Source of the DNA: Xanthomarina maritima
GTDB lineage: Bacteria > Bacteroidota > Bacteroidia > Flavobacteriales > Flavobacteriaceae
NCBI RefSeq assembly: GCF_008084905.1
Contig: NZ_VSFC01000023.1
Span: forward strand, 62,001-126,000
Reading direction: 5' to 3'
DNA: 64,000 bases
Shown here: in pieces, positions 1-8,012 of the stretch
Position numbering within the stretch: the first letter of the stretch is position 1
How the letters are laid out: the number at the start of each line of letters is the position of its first letter
The notes under the pieces: model-generated
The model's database searches: none
The model's input: the letters and a program-made list of their open reading frames with translations, nothing else
Told to the model about the DNA's origin: nothing
Made by a program: the position numbers and the translations under genes

Positions 1-451
1 TAGCGTCACCATTGGCTCTGTGTCTGTCACTAACAGGAATCCCTAAAGCTCTAGCAAGTTTTCCTAAACTATAAGAGTTTTGGTCTGGAATAAGTGTTTT
101 AGAAAGCGAAACGGTACATAAGGTTTTACGTTTATATGGAAAGCCTAAGCGTTTAAATTCAGTCCGTAAAATTCTGTAGTCAAATTCGGCATTATGAGCA
201 ACGATTACACAATCTTCGGTAATTTCAATAATACGTTTGGCAACTTCATAGAATTTTGGAGCATTTTTAAGCATGTTGCTGTTAATACCTGTAAGATTAA
301 CAACAAAAGGTTGAATCTCTCTTTCTGGATTAACTAAACTTATAAATTGATCGACTACTTGATGACCATCAAACTTATAAATGGCTATTTCGGTAATTCC
401 TTCTTCATTATACTTACCACCTGTGGTTTCTATGTCGACTATTGCGTAAAT
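1..451 (-). CDS. DEDDh-family 3'-5' exonuclease (DnaQ/PolC epsilon-like), C-terminus beyond the left edge
   Basis: About 150 residues are visible. All three Exo motifs of the DnaQ superfamily can be read: DIETTG about six residues after the start, HNAEFDYRIL near residue 100, and HRANGDA at the window edge, which gives the expected His and last Asp. In Bacteroidota such proteins often continue into a GIY-YIG nuclease domain, but that part lies outside the window. The reading frame has no ATG, GTG or TTG between the in-frame stop at 485-487 and the DIETTG motif. The family normally begins Met-Tyr-Ala-Ile, which points to the ATT at 449-451 as start codon. The next in-frame ATG would delete Exo I. 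The gene lies 52 bp downstream of yggS on the same strand. Confidence 0.8.
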   Translation of the reverse strand, partial: MYAIVDIETTGGKYNEEGITEIAIYKFDGHQVVDQFISLVNPEREIQPFVVNLTGINSNMLKNAPKFYEVAKRIIEITEDCVIVAHNAEFDYRILRTEFKRLGFPYKRKTLCTVSLSKTLIPDQNSYSLGKLARALGIPVSDRHRANGDA

Positions 452-503
452 GGTATGTTTTTTTTGTGTGTTGTAAGACGTAGGCTAAAAAGACTACTTT
501 TTA

Positions 504-1163
504 CTAATTATAATTTCGTTCCCCAAAGATACTACTTCCAACACGAATCATGTTACTACCACATGCAATAGCTAATAGATAATCGCCACTCATCCCCATG
601 GAAATAATTTCTAATTTTGAATGTAAAGGTTTTAATTGATTAAAAGTAGTTTTTAATAGTATAAACTCTTTTTTTATTTGTTCTTGATTATCTGTAAAGG
701 TTGCCATTCCCATAACGCCAACCACATGGATATTTTTTAATTCTGAAAAATCGCTAGACGTTAATATTTCTGAAGCTTCGTTTGCTGTCATTCCAAATTT
801 AGAATCTTCTGAAGCTATTTTAATTTGAAGTAAACAGTCAATAATTCTGTTGTGTTTCTTAGCTTGTTTGTTTATTTCTTTAAGCGTCTTAAAATTTTCA
901 ACACCATGAATTAAACTTACAAAAGAAGCCATGTATTTCACCTTATTTCTCTGTACATGACCAATCATATGCCATTGAATATCTTTTGGCATTTGTTCCT
1001 GTTTCTCAACCATTTCCTGAATTTTATTTTCTCCAAAAATGCGTTGTCCTGCTTGGTAAGCTTCCATAAGGTCGCTAACAGGTTTGGTTTTAGAAACAGC
1101 AACAAGCGTTACTTGTTCAGGGATGGAAGATTTTATACTGTTCAGGTTTTGTTTTATACTCAT
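504..1163 (-). CDS. yggS: YggS-family PLP-binding protein (PLP homeostasis protein)
   Basis: This 219-residue protein has the fold-type III PLP-binding pattern of YggS/PROSC. The PLP lysine lies in VSKTKP near residue 25, followed by GENKIQE, WHMIGHVQRNK and the C-terminal phosphate-binding MGMSGDY and IRVGSSIFG. Family members are cytoplasmic, bind PLP without a known catalytic reaction, and balance vitamin B6 and amino-acid pools. Length is normal. The ATG at 1163 begins MSIKQNL and is well placed. The gene follows the hypothetical secreted-protein gene with only 3 bp between them, so the two are probably co-transcribed. The family call is secure; the cellular role is family knowledge. Confidence 0.93.
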   Translation of the reverse strand: MSIKQNLNSIKSSIPEQVTLVAVSKTKPVSDLMEAYQAGQRIFGENKIQEMVEKQEQMPKDIQWHMIGHVQRNKVKYMASFVSLIHGVENFKTLKEINKQAKKHNRIIDCLLQIKIASEDSKFGMTANEASEILTSSDFSELKNIHVVGVMGMATFTDNQEQIKKEFILLKTTFNQLKPLHSKLEIISMGMSGDYLLAIACGSNMIRVGSSIFGERNYN

Positions 1164-1166
1164 TTT

Positions 1167-2087
1167 TTACTGTTTGTTGTTTTTCCATCCAAATTCTTTC
1201 CATATTTCATCTTTATAAATAGGATCTATTATTGGAGCAATTTTTAGCAAATCTGGATTAAATTGTAAAGGTATTTCTTCAACATTTATAAGATCGAATT
1301 TTATTTTTTTATAATGTATAAAACTCCAATTGTCATAATTTTTAAATTCAATATAATCAATTTCATTTTTTAAGTAAGCTTCTTTATAAAAAGGATAAAA
1401 AAGAATCCACGTTTTTTCAAAATTTGGTTTAGCTTGATAATTATGGTATTCAACAACGCCAAAGCTATTTTGGATTAAGGCAAAAGATTTGGCTGTTGGA
1501 TAATAATCATACTTCCTTGTGATAGAATATAATGTGGAGAGATTTTCAAAAAAAGCTCTATGCAAAATATCATAGCTTTGATTTTTTTGAATAGAATCTA
1601 ATTCAAGTGTTTTTTCAATTGTTAGTCGATAATTATTAATTAATTGATCATGATTTTTAAGTTCGTTTAATTTTCTTAAATCTATTTGCTTTAAAAAGTT
1701 ATTTTCCATCCATATAAAATGATTTTCTAAATACATTTTTTTAAACCATTCAGATAATTCACCTACAGTAATAGCATCATAATACGATTTACTTTCAGAT
1801 TCATAAATAATATTGAAACCATAATTTTTTACAAGTGTGCTTAGTTCTTTTTTAAAAAAATCTAAATCATCATTTGAAAAGCTTTTATCTAATAGAATAT
1901 ATTTTAATTCAGGTTCGTAACCATATTTTTTTTCTAGTTCTAGAATGAATGTTTTTGTTTTTAAATAACTTTCAGAATTGTAAATAGAAGGGTAGATCGA
2001 ATCATGAATCATGATATCTCTGTCATTTTGTGAAAAACAAAAAATAACCTGAAAGCAGAAGAGAACAAATAAAATTTTCTGTTTCAT
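1167..2087 (-). CDS. Hypothetical secreted protein, no recognised family
   Basis: The start was placed at the ATG at 2087, because MKQKILFVLFCFQVIFCFSQ is a good signal peptide ending in the SQ seen in many flavobacterial exported proteins. An upstream in-frame extension to 2159 would overlap the DUF1015 gene and add a non-signal leader. The mature part of about 285 residues is rich in Lys, Tyr, Phe and Asn, has no cysteine motif and shows no domain I recognise. Many aromatic and charged residues suggest a soluble periplasmic or surface protein. It separates two widely conserved genes (DUF1015 and yggS) and looks like a lineage-specific insertion. No function is assigned. Confidence 0.7.
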   Translation of the reverse strand: MKQKILFVLFCFQVIFCFSQNDRDIMIHDSIYPSIYNSESYLKTKTFILELEKKYGYEPELKYILLDKSFSNDDLDFFKKELSTLVKNYGFNIIYESESKSYYDAITVGELSEWFKKMYLENHFIWMENNFLKQIDLRKLNELKNHDQLINNYRLTIEKTLELDSIQKNQSYDILHRAFFENLSTLYSITRKYDYYPTAKSFALIQNSFGVVEYHNYQAKPNFEKTWILFYPFYKEAYLKNEIDYIEFKNYDNWSFIHYKKIKFDLINVEEIPLQFNPDLLKIAPIIDPIYKDEIWKEFGWKNNKQ

Positions 2088-2096
2088 AAAGATGAG

Positions 2097-2116
2097 ATTC
2101 CTGCTTTTGCAGGAAT
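2097..2116. repeat. Small palindromic intergenic repeat, copy 1
   Basis: ATTCCTGC at 2097-2104 and GCAGGAAT at 2109-2116 form a perfect 8-bp inverted repeat around a TTTT loop. It sits directly behind the stop codon of the DUF1015 gene, touching its first base. There is no T-tract on the minus strand after the stem, so it is not a standard terminator. A related element lies at 4309-4330. Palindromes built on ATTCCTG/CAGGAAT are, from memory, scattered between genes in many flavobacterial genomes. Confidence 0.6.
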
Positions 2117-3354
2117 TAGAATTCATAAATAGTAACACCACTTCGTAGTTTTGGTTCAATATAAGTGCTTTTTGGAGGCATTTTTAAACCATCGTCTGCT
2201 ATTTGCTTCATTTCTTGAACAGAAACAGGTATCATTACAAAACCAACTTTCGATTCGCCACTATCGACACTGCTTTTTATATTGACCAAATCCTTTTTTC
2301 CGTTTATATAAGTAATTCTTTGATCGTTTCTTAAATCTTCAATACCTAAAATAGGATTTAATATGGTTTTATATAGAATTTGAGAGTCTAAACTATCTAA
2401 AGAGTTTTTAAAGTTGTAAATGGTTTTTCGTAAATATAATGAATAGAAATCGCCATCAAGATACATGCTAAAATGATGTTTTTTAGATGGCTGATAAGGC
2501 ATTTTTCCCCTATTTTCAATTCTGTAAAAAGTATCTAATTGAATTAAAAACTCTTCTTTTGTTAATCCGTTCAAGTCTTTAACCAATCTGTTAAAAGCAT
2601 GAATTTGCAAATCGGATTCAGGAATTAGATAACTCATAAAAAAGTTGTAATCTTCTTCACCTTGATGATCTGGATTAGCATCTTTTAAATCTTTATAGAG
2701 TAAATAAGAAGATGCAGATCTATGGTGTCCATCTGCTATGTAAATAGTAGGAATATTTTCGAATTCTTTTTGAATGATTTCAAGGGTTTTTTTATCATTA
2801 ACCTTCCATAAATAATGAGTGTCTCTATAGGTTGTTGTAAATTCAAATTCAGCTCTTTCTTTTTGTGTTTCTTTAATTATAGAATCTATAACAGAATTAT
2901 CTGGATAGGTTAGAAGCACAGGTTCTGCATTAAACCCAACGGTTTTTAAGTAATCTTTAAAAATAAGTTCACGATAAGCAATGGTGTCTTCGTGTTTTTT
3001 AATAACATCAGTTTCATAATCTATTGCGCTAGCAGCTGCAACAATACCATTAAACTCTTGTTGTTCTCTATCTACAATTTTATAGATATAATAACAAGGT
3101 ATTAAATCTTGAGTAAAAATACCATCTTCTTTAAACTCTAAATATCTATTTCTAACTAGGTTGTATCTAGCTTCTCCAGAAATGTCTTTATCAAATCTAT
3201 AACCTGGATTTACTATTTGTAAAAAAGAAAACGGATTGTCTCTTAACCTAGCTTCAAGTTGTTCCTTTGTATAACTTTGATACGAACGTGCTGCAACAAG
3301 ACTTACTTTGTCTCGAGTAGGACGAACTGCTTTAAAAGGAATTATTTTAGCCAT
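2116..3354 (-). CDS. DUF1015 family protein
   Basis: This 412-residue cytoplasmic protein matches the DUF1015 family. It has an N-terminal IIPFKAVRPTRDKVSLVAA segment, YYIYKIVD, a central IADGHHRSASSYLLYK motif and a FMSYLIPES segment. The function is unknown. In Bacteroidota the gene is frequently beside serine-biosynthesis genes (serA, serC), but no such neighbours are present here. The start at 3354 (MAKIIPFKAV) agrees with the family N-terminus. Its stop codon abuts the palindromic repeat. It is followed on the same strand by the hypothetical secreted-protein gene. Confidence 0.88.
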   Translation of the reverse strand: MAKIIPFKAVRPTRDKVSLVAARSYQSYTKEQLEARLRDNPFSFLQIVNPGYRFDKDISGEARYNLVRNRYLEFKEDGIFTQDLIPCYYIYKIVDREQQEFNGIVAAASAIDYETDVIKKHEDTIAYRELIFKDYLKTVGFNAEPVLLTYPDNSVIDSIIKETQKERAEFEFTTTYRDTHYLWKVNDKKTLEIIQKEFENIPTIYIADGHHRSASSYLLYKDLKDANPDHQGEEDYNFFMSYLIPESDLQIHAFNRLVKDLNGLTKEEFLIQLDTFYRIENRGKMPYQPSKKHHFSMYLDGDFYSLYLRKTIYNFKNSLDSLDSQILYKTILNPILGIEDLRNDQRITYINGKKDLVNIKSSVDSGESKVGFVMIPVSVQEMKQIADDGLKMPPKSTYIEPKLRSGVTIYEF

Positions 3355-3403
3355 TTTTTTAAGTGGTAAGGGTTTGGTAAAAAGATATTAGAGACATGCC
3401 TAA

Positions 3404-4294
3404 TTACTTAGAAAACTGCTTCGCAATTTTCTCTGCTTTTTTACTTTCAGTATAATCATAAAAACCTTCTCCAGATTTTACGCCTAGTTTTCCAGCCATA
3501 ACCATGTTTACCAATAATGGACAAGGTGCATATTTAGGGTTTTTAAAACCATCGTACATCACATTTAAGATAGATAAACAAATATCTAATCCTATAAAAT
3601 CTGCTAGTTGCAATGGTCCCATTGGATGAGCCATACCAAGTTTCATAACCGTATCTATTTCTTCAACTCCTGCTACACCATTGTAAAGTGTTTCTATGGC
3701 TTCATTAAGCATTGGCATTAAAATTCTGTTGGCCACAAAACCAGGATAATCATTAACTTCAGTTGGAATTTTTCCAAGTTGTTTTGAAAGTTCCATAATG
3801 GTGTTTGTAACTTCGTCGCTTGTGTTGTAACCACGAATAATCTCTACCAATTTCATAATTGGTACAGGATTCATAAAGTGCATACCAATAACCATGTTTG
3901 GTCTAGACGTTACAGCTGCAATTTGTGTAATAGAAATGGAAGAGGTATTACTAGCTAAAATGGTGTCTTCTGGGCAAGCCTCATCTAATTGTTTAAAAAT
4001 TTTAAGTTTTAAATCGATGTTTTCAGTCGCTGCTTCTACTACCAAACTTGCATATTCAACACCTTCAGGAATACTTGTAAATGTTGTAATGTTGCCAAGA
4101 GTTTCAGCTTTATCTGCATCTGTAATTTTTTCTTTAGCAACCATTCTATCTAAATTTTTAGAAATGGTATCTATGCCTCTTTTTAATGAAGCTTCGCTAA
4201 TATCTATAAGTTGTACTTTAAATCCACTTTGTGCAAATGTATGCGCAATACCATTTCCCATGGTTCCAGCTCCAATTACTGCTACGTTTTTCAT
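3404..4294 (-). CDS. hbd: 3-hydroxybutyryl-CoA dehydrogenase
   Basis: The protein (296 residues) is a short-form 3-hydroxyacyl-CoA dehydrogenase that interconverts 3-hydroxybutyryl-CoA and acetoacetyl-CoA with NAD(P)H. The N-terminal Rossmann motif GAGTMGNGIAHTFAQSGF starts near residue 8. NTSSISI, the GMHFMNPVPIMKLVEII segment with the catalytic His, and a C-terminal domain (FVANRILMPMLNEA, GMAHPMGPLQLADFIGLD) follow in order. Length and start are typical. It lies between the DUF1015 and Gfo/Idh genes on the same strand, with about 110 bp on the upstream side containing a repeat. It may serve short-chain fatty acid or amino-acid degradation; the substrate is inferred from subfamily similarity. 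Confidence 0.92.
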   Translation of the reverse strand: MKNVAVIGAGTMGNGIAHTFAQSGFKVQLIDISEASLKRGIDTISKNLDRMVAKEKITDADKAETLGNITTFTSIPEGVEYASLVVEAATENIDLKLKIFKQLDEACPEDTILASNTSSISITQIAAVTSRPNMVIGMHFMNPVPIMKLVEIIRGYNTSDEVTNTIMELSKQLGKIPTEVNDYPGFVANRILMPMLNEAIETLYNGVAGVEEIDTVMKLGMAHPMGPLQLADFIGLDICLSILNVMYDGFKNPKYAPCPLLVNMVMAGKLGVKSGEGFYDYTESKKAEKIAKQFSK

Positions 4295-4308
4295 TGAAAA
4301 TTTATTTT

Positions 4309-4330
4309 CATCCCTGCGAATACAGGAATC
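4309..4330. repeat. Small palindromic intergenic repeat, copy 2 (degenerate)
   Basis: CATCCCTG at 4309-4316 and CAGGAATC at 4323-4330 flank a 6-base spacer and form an imperfect stem with one mismatch. Read on the minus strand it gives GATTCCTG, a spacer and CAGGGATG, closely matching the element at 2097-2116. It lies in the spacer just upstream of the 3-hydroxybutyryl-CoA dehydrogenase start. Confidence 0.5.
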
Positions 4331-4403
4331 TAGTTAATGTTTGTTATTATTTTATTTATCTTTTACCTGACTATTAGAAAATAGGAAAAAGGAAATCTTA
4401 TTT

Positions 4404-5363
4404 TTAAAATTGATTGATTATCATAGTAGCTACTCTTAAGGCTTCTGTACCATCATGAAGTGTTACTATTGGTGATCTATTGTTATTTATGGCTTCAGCA
4501 AAAGAATTCAATTCATCTAATATAGCGTTGTTATTGGCTATTTCAGGATTATCAAAATAGATTTGTTTTTTTATACCTTCTGCATTTTGTAAAATCATAT
4601 CGAAATCCCCAGGGTTTTTGGGCGCATCTTTCATTTTAACTACTTCACACTTTTTTTCCAAGAAATCTACTGAAATATAAGCATCCTTTTGAAAGAAACG
4701 GGATTTTCGCATGTTCTTTAATGAAATTCTACTGGCTGTTAAATTTGCCACACATCCATTTTCAAATTCTATTCTAGCATTTGCAATATCTGGCGTATCG
4801 CTAATAACTGAAACACCACTTGCAGATATATTCTTTACTTTAGATTTTACCACACTTAAGATGATGTCTATGTCGTGAATCATTAAATCTAAAACCACAG
4901 GGACATCTGTTCCACGAGGATTAAATTCTGCCAAACGATGTGTTTCTATAAACATAGGGTTTACAATTTGGTCTTTTACTGCTAAATACGCAGGATTAAA
5001 TCTTTCTACATGACCAACTTGTCCACGAATGTTGTGTTGTGCCAGAAGTTCTCTAATATGTTCGGCTTCTTCAACAGTATTTGTAATGGGTTTTTCTATA
5101 AAGATATGTTTGCCTTTGGCAATGGCTTTTTTGGCACAATCGTAATGCGAAAGAGTAGGTGTTACTATGTCGACCATATCTACTGCATCAATTAAGGCAT
5201 CGATAGAATTAAAGTATTTATAGCCAAATTCAGCTTCAATTTTTTTAGCATTGGCTTCATCTGCATCATAAAAACCAACTAATTGGTATTTTTCAGATTG
5301 ATTAAGCAACCTTAAATGAATTTTTCCAAGATGTCCAGCACCTAGAACTCCAGCTTTTAGCAT
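4404..5363 (-). CDS. Gfo/Idh/MocA family NAD(P)-dependent oxidoreductase
   Basis: The 319-residue protein begins with a Rossmann dinucleotide fold (GAGHLGKIHLRLL, residues about 7-19). The family's EKP motif follows in GKHIFIEKPIT near residue 90, and the C-terminal half has the open beta-sheet domain (FNPRGTDVPVVLDLMIHDID). Family members oxidise or reduce sugars, inositols and related compounds in the cytoplasm. The family spans many substrates and nothing here fixes this one. The ATG at 5363 gives MLKAGVLGAG, the natural start. A TATTTTTG candidate -7 element lies on the minus strand at 5380-5387, but I see no good -33 partner. Confidence 0.88.
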   Translation of the reverse strand: MLKAGVLGAGHLGKIHLRLLNQSEKYQLVGFYDADEANAKKIEAEFGYKYFNSIDALIDAVDMVDIVTPTLSHYDCAKKAIAKGKHIFIEKPITNTVEEAEHIRELLAQHNIRGQVGHVERFNPAYLAVKDQIVNPMFIETHRLAEFNPRGTDVPVVLDLMIHDIDIILSVVKSKVKNISASGVSVISDTPDIANARIEFENGCVANLTASRISLKNMRKSRFFQKDAYISVDFLEKKCEVVKMKDAPKNPGDFDMILQNAEGIKKQIYFDNPEIANNNAILDELNSFAEAINNNRSPIVTLHDGTEALRVATMIINQF

Positions 5364-5527
5364 GTGTTTACGTTTTCAACAAAAATAAGATTTTACTTTT
5401 AGAAATTACGAATTTCAATTCCCAAATTCCAAAAAACTAAATCTCAAAAAAATGGAAACATTTAAAACATTAAACTTTGAACTTGTTGCTTATTGAATTA
5501 TTTTAGCCATGAAAAAGAAATCTACCC

Positions 5528-6169
5528 TTGAAAGACACTTTTAAACATAAAGGCTTAAGACAACAACTTGTTGAAATTATTAAAAATAAAGGCATTAAAG
5601 ACGAAAAAGTTTTAGAAGCCATAGGCCATATTCCTAGACATTTATTTATGGATTCTGGTTTTTTAGACCATGCTTATCAAGATAAAGCATTTCCTATTGC
5701 AGCAGATCAAACTATTTCTCAACCTTATACTGTAGCATTTCAAACGGAATTATTACAAGTAAAACCTGGTGATAAAATTCTAGAAATAGGTACAGGAAGT
5801 GGTTATCAAACAGCAGTTTTGTGTGAGCTTGGTGCAGTAGTATATAGTATTGAAAGACAACGAGAACTCTATAAAAAAACCAGTAAATTTTTACCTAAAT
5901 TAGGTTATAGAGCTAAGAAACTTATTTTTGGAGATGGTTATATAGGTTTAAAAGAAGAAGCGCCTTTTAACGGTATTATCGTAACTGCTGGAGCGCCTTT
6001 TGTGCCTAAACCTTTATTAAGTCAATTAACTATAGGTGGAAGATTGGTAATTCCTGTTGGTGATGATATTCAGATTATGACCTTGTATATAAGAAAAGGA
6101 TTAAAAGATTTTGAAAAGCACGAGTTTGGTGAATTTAGATTTGTACCTTTATTAGAAGATAAAAATTAA
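5528..6169 (+). CDS. pcm: Protein-L-isoaspartate O-methyltransferase
   Basis: PCMT uses S-adenosylmethionine to methylate L-isoaspartyl residues in damaged proteins and so starts their repair. The 213-residue protein shows IPRHLFMDS, the family signature AFPIAADQTISQPYTVAFQ near residues 55-75 and the SAM motif ILEIGTGSGYQTAVLCELG near residue 98, then LIFGDGYIGL and IVTAGAPFVPKPLL. The start is TTG at 5528: it gives the family's usual MKDTFKHKGLR opening, and an in-frame stop at 5510 rules out anything longer. An out-of-frame ATG at 5509 opens a 11-codon ORF overlapping this start. Its stop codon overlaps that of the convergent downstream gene. Confidence 0.93.
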   Translation: MKDTFKHKGLRQQLVEIIKNKGIKDEKVLEAIGHIPRHLFMDSGFLDHAYQDKAFPIAADQTISQPYTVAFQTELLQVKPGDKILEIGTGSGYQTAVLCELGAVVYSIERQRELYKKTSKFLPKLGYRAKKLIFGDGYIGLKEEAPFNGIIVTAGAPFVPKPLLSQLTIGGRLVIPVGDDIQIMTLYIRKGLKDFEKHEFGEFRFVPLLEDKN

Positions 6170-6693
6170 TCTATTGGTAAATATTCTGAAGGAATAGGAT
6201 TTTCAGGAGACTCTTGAGTCCAATAAATATTTATAATCCACCATCTTTCTCCATCATTTAATAATTGAATACTATTGATGCCTCGCATAAATGGTTCAGT
6301 TTCAGTTTCGCTATGGAAGGATTCATAGGTGCTAAAAACTTGTGTTATATTTCCGAATGTATTAACTGTTCTATGAATTTCTTTTTCAAAAAAACCATTT
6401 TCGACTAAATAACTTCCAGATGAAGAAACATAATCTGAAGGAGTCATATAACGAGCAACATAAATACCCTCTGGATTATTGCCAGACGGAATTAGTTTTG
6501 CTTCGGGCTTGAATAAATATTTGAATAAATCCCAATCTCTTTCTTCGCCTTTTTCTCCAGAAATTACAGAATAAAGAGTTTCTAAAGTACTGTTTAAAGT
6601 TTCTACATGATGTGCATACTTATCAGTTTTTTCTTGAGCATTTAAAGTAAAAGTAAATAAAATTACAAATAGGGAAGTGCTTAGTTTTTTCAT
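6166..6693 (-). CDS. Secreted NTF2/SnoaL-like protein
   Basis: A signal peptide (MKKLSTSLFVILFTFTLNAQ) precedes about 155 residues. The pattern resembles the NTF2-like/SnoaL cone fold: a helical start (LNSTLETLYSVISG), RDWDLFKYLFKPEAKLIP, a middle region with SDYV, and C-terminal strands ending GERWWIINIYWTQE. Many such flavobacterial proteins have no known activity. The fold is a pattern-based suggestion; no catalytic residues can be named. The gene converges with pcm and the two stop codons share bases (TTAA at 6166-6169). Confidence 0.7.
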   Translation of the reverse strand: MKKLSTSLFVILFTFTLNAQEKTDKYAHHVETLNSTLETLYSVISGEKGEERDWDLFKYLFKPEAKLIPSGNNPEGIYVARYMTPSDYVSSSGSYLVENGFFEKEIHRTVNTFGNITQVFSTYESFHSETETEPFMRGINSIQLLNDGERWWIINIYWTQESPENPIPSEYLPID

Positions 6694-6762
6694 TTTAGTT
6701 GGTATTTAGTTTAACTAAAATAATGTATTTGTTCCAGAATGCAGGTTAAAAGAATCTAAATT

Positions 6763-7221
6763 CTAATTAAAACTTTTTTTAACTCTATCTAACCTAACTT
6801 TATTTTCACGGTCTTTTATAGTATCTCTTTTGTCGTAAAGTTTTTTACCTCGAGCTAGAGATATGTCAAGTTTTGCTAGGCCTTTTTCATTAATAAATAA
6901 TCGGAGAGGAATAATAGTAAGTCCTGTATTTCTTACATCTTTTTCAAGCTTTTTAAGTTCACGCTTATTTAGTAGTAGTTTTCTTGTAGCTTTTGGTTTG
7001 TGGTTGTAATAAGTGCCGTAAAGATATTCTTCAATAGTCATATTAACCACAAATAATTCGCCTTGATCATTAAATTCGCAAAAACTCTCTGCAATAGAAG
7101 CTTTACTATTTCTAATAGATTTTATTTCGGTTCCAGTTAAAACAATTCCAGCAGTATATGTGTCTAGTAACTCGTACTGAAATTTAGCCTTTTTGTTTTT
7201 TATGTTTATTGTTTTTTGCAT
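6763..7221 (-). CDS. smpB: SsrA-binding protein SmpB
   Basis: SmpB binds tmRNA and delivers it to stalled ribosomes for trans-translation. The 152-residue protein has all the family blocks: [78 protein letters not shown] and [14 protein letters not shown], with a basic tail [12 protein letters not shown]. The ATG at 7221 was chosen. A longer reading begins with TTG at 7230, but that codon lies inside the TATCTTTG promoter element at 7228-7235. Transcription from that promoter should start at or next to the ATG, so the mRNA is probably leaderless. Confidence 0.94.
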   Translation of the reverse strand: MQKTINIKNKKAKFQYELLDTYTAGIVLTGTEIKSIRNSKASIAESFCEFNDQGELFVVNMTIEEYLYGTYYNHKPKATRKLLLNKRELKKLEKDVRNTGLTIIPLRLFINEKGLAKLDISLARGKKLYDKRDTIKDRENKVRLDRVKKSFN

Positions 7222-7227
7222 GTCTGC

Positions 7228-7257
7228 CAAAGATAATTACAAAATGTGACAATACAA
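7228..7257 (-). promoter_or_regulatory. Bacteroidota-type promoter of smpB
   Basis: On the minus strand TATCTTTG occupies 7235-7228, and TTG occupies 7257-7255, separated by 19 bp. This matches the Bacteroidota sigma-ABfA consensus TTTG-N17-23-TAnnTTTG. The pheT and SRP RNA promoters in this window have the same -7 octamer and the same spacing. The distance from the last G of the -7 element to the A of the smpB ATG is 7 bases, about where transcription is expected to begin. Confidence 0.7.
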
Positions 7258-7290
7258 GAGCTAAATAAAGGGTATAAATTAATTTTAGGA

Positions 7291-7989
7291 TTATGCTAAT
7301 TCTAAAGCTATATCTATCATATCTTTAAAGGTAGTTTCACGTTCTTTACTTGTAGTGCGTTCTCCAGTTACTAAAGAATCAGAAATAGTTAAAATAGTTA
7401 GTGCATTGACATTGTGTTTAGCTGCAATAGTATATAAACCAGCCGTTTCCATTTCAACACAAAGAACTCCAAATTTCGACCACTTTTTGTAAGACTCGAA
7501 ATCGTCTGCATAAAACTCATCAGAAGTAAACACATTACCAGCTTTTAGTGGGATGTTTTTTGCTTTTGCAGCTTCTACAGCTTGTTGAAAAAGGCCAAAA
7601 TCGGCTGTAGGAGCATAATCTGCACCTCCAAAACGAAGTTCGTTTACTCCAGAATTAGACGATGCTGCCATAGCTAAAACAATGTCTCTAATTTTTATAT
7701 GTTTTTGATATGAGCCAGAACTTCCAACACGGATTAAATTTTTTACTCCATATTCTGTAATTAATTCATGGGCATAAATAGAAATACTTGGAACACCCAT
7801 TCCAGTTCCCATTACTGAAACACGTTTACCGTTAAAAGTGCCAGTAAAACCAAGCATACCTCTAACTTTATTAAAGCAAACTGGATTTTCTAAAAAAGTT
7901 TCTGCTATCCATTTAGCACGAAGTGGATCTCCTGGGAGTAATATAGTTTCAGCTATGTCTCCTTTTTTTGCTTCAATATGTACGCTCAT
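7291..7989 (-). CDS. deoD: Purine nucleoside phosphorylase, DeoD type
   Basis: This NP-I family enzyme (232 residues) cleaves purine (deoxy)ribonucleosides with phosphate to base and (deoxy)ribose-1-phosphate. Visible motifs are [56 protein letters not shown] and LTISDSL, all typical of the hexameric bacterial DeoD form, and the length fits. It follows deoC by 23 bp on the same strand. The pair forms a deoxynucleoside catabolic unit: DeoD releases deoxyribose-1-phosphate and DeoC splits the 5-phosphate after isomerisation. No phosphopentomutase gene is adjacent. Confidence 0.94.
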   Translation of the reverse strand: MSVHIEAKKGDIAETILLPGDPLRAKWIAETFLENPVCFNKVRGMLGFTGTFNGKRVSVMGTGMGVPSISIYAHELITEYGVKNLIRVGSSGSYQKHIKIRDIVLAMAASSNSGVNELRFGGADYAPTADFGLFQQAVEAAKAKNIPLKAGNVFTSDEFYADDFESYKKWSKFGVLCVEMETAGLYTIAAKHNVNALTILTISDSLVTGERTTSKERETTFKDMIDIALELA

Positions 7990-8012
7990 AAATTATAGTT
8001 GGGTTTAGTGTA

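Noticed and set aside
347-571. Plus-strand ORF of 74 codons
   Set aside because: It runs antisense over the exonuclease and yggS ends, begins inside the exonuclease domain, and shows no family resemblance. It is a shadow.
3894-4337. Plus-strand ORF of 147 codons opposite the 3-hydroxybutyryl-CoA dehydrogenase gene
   Set aside because: It is fully antisense to a gene with clear motifs and has a low-complexity hydrophobic composition typical of a reversed frame.
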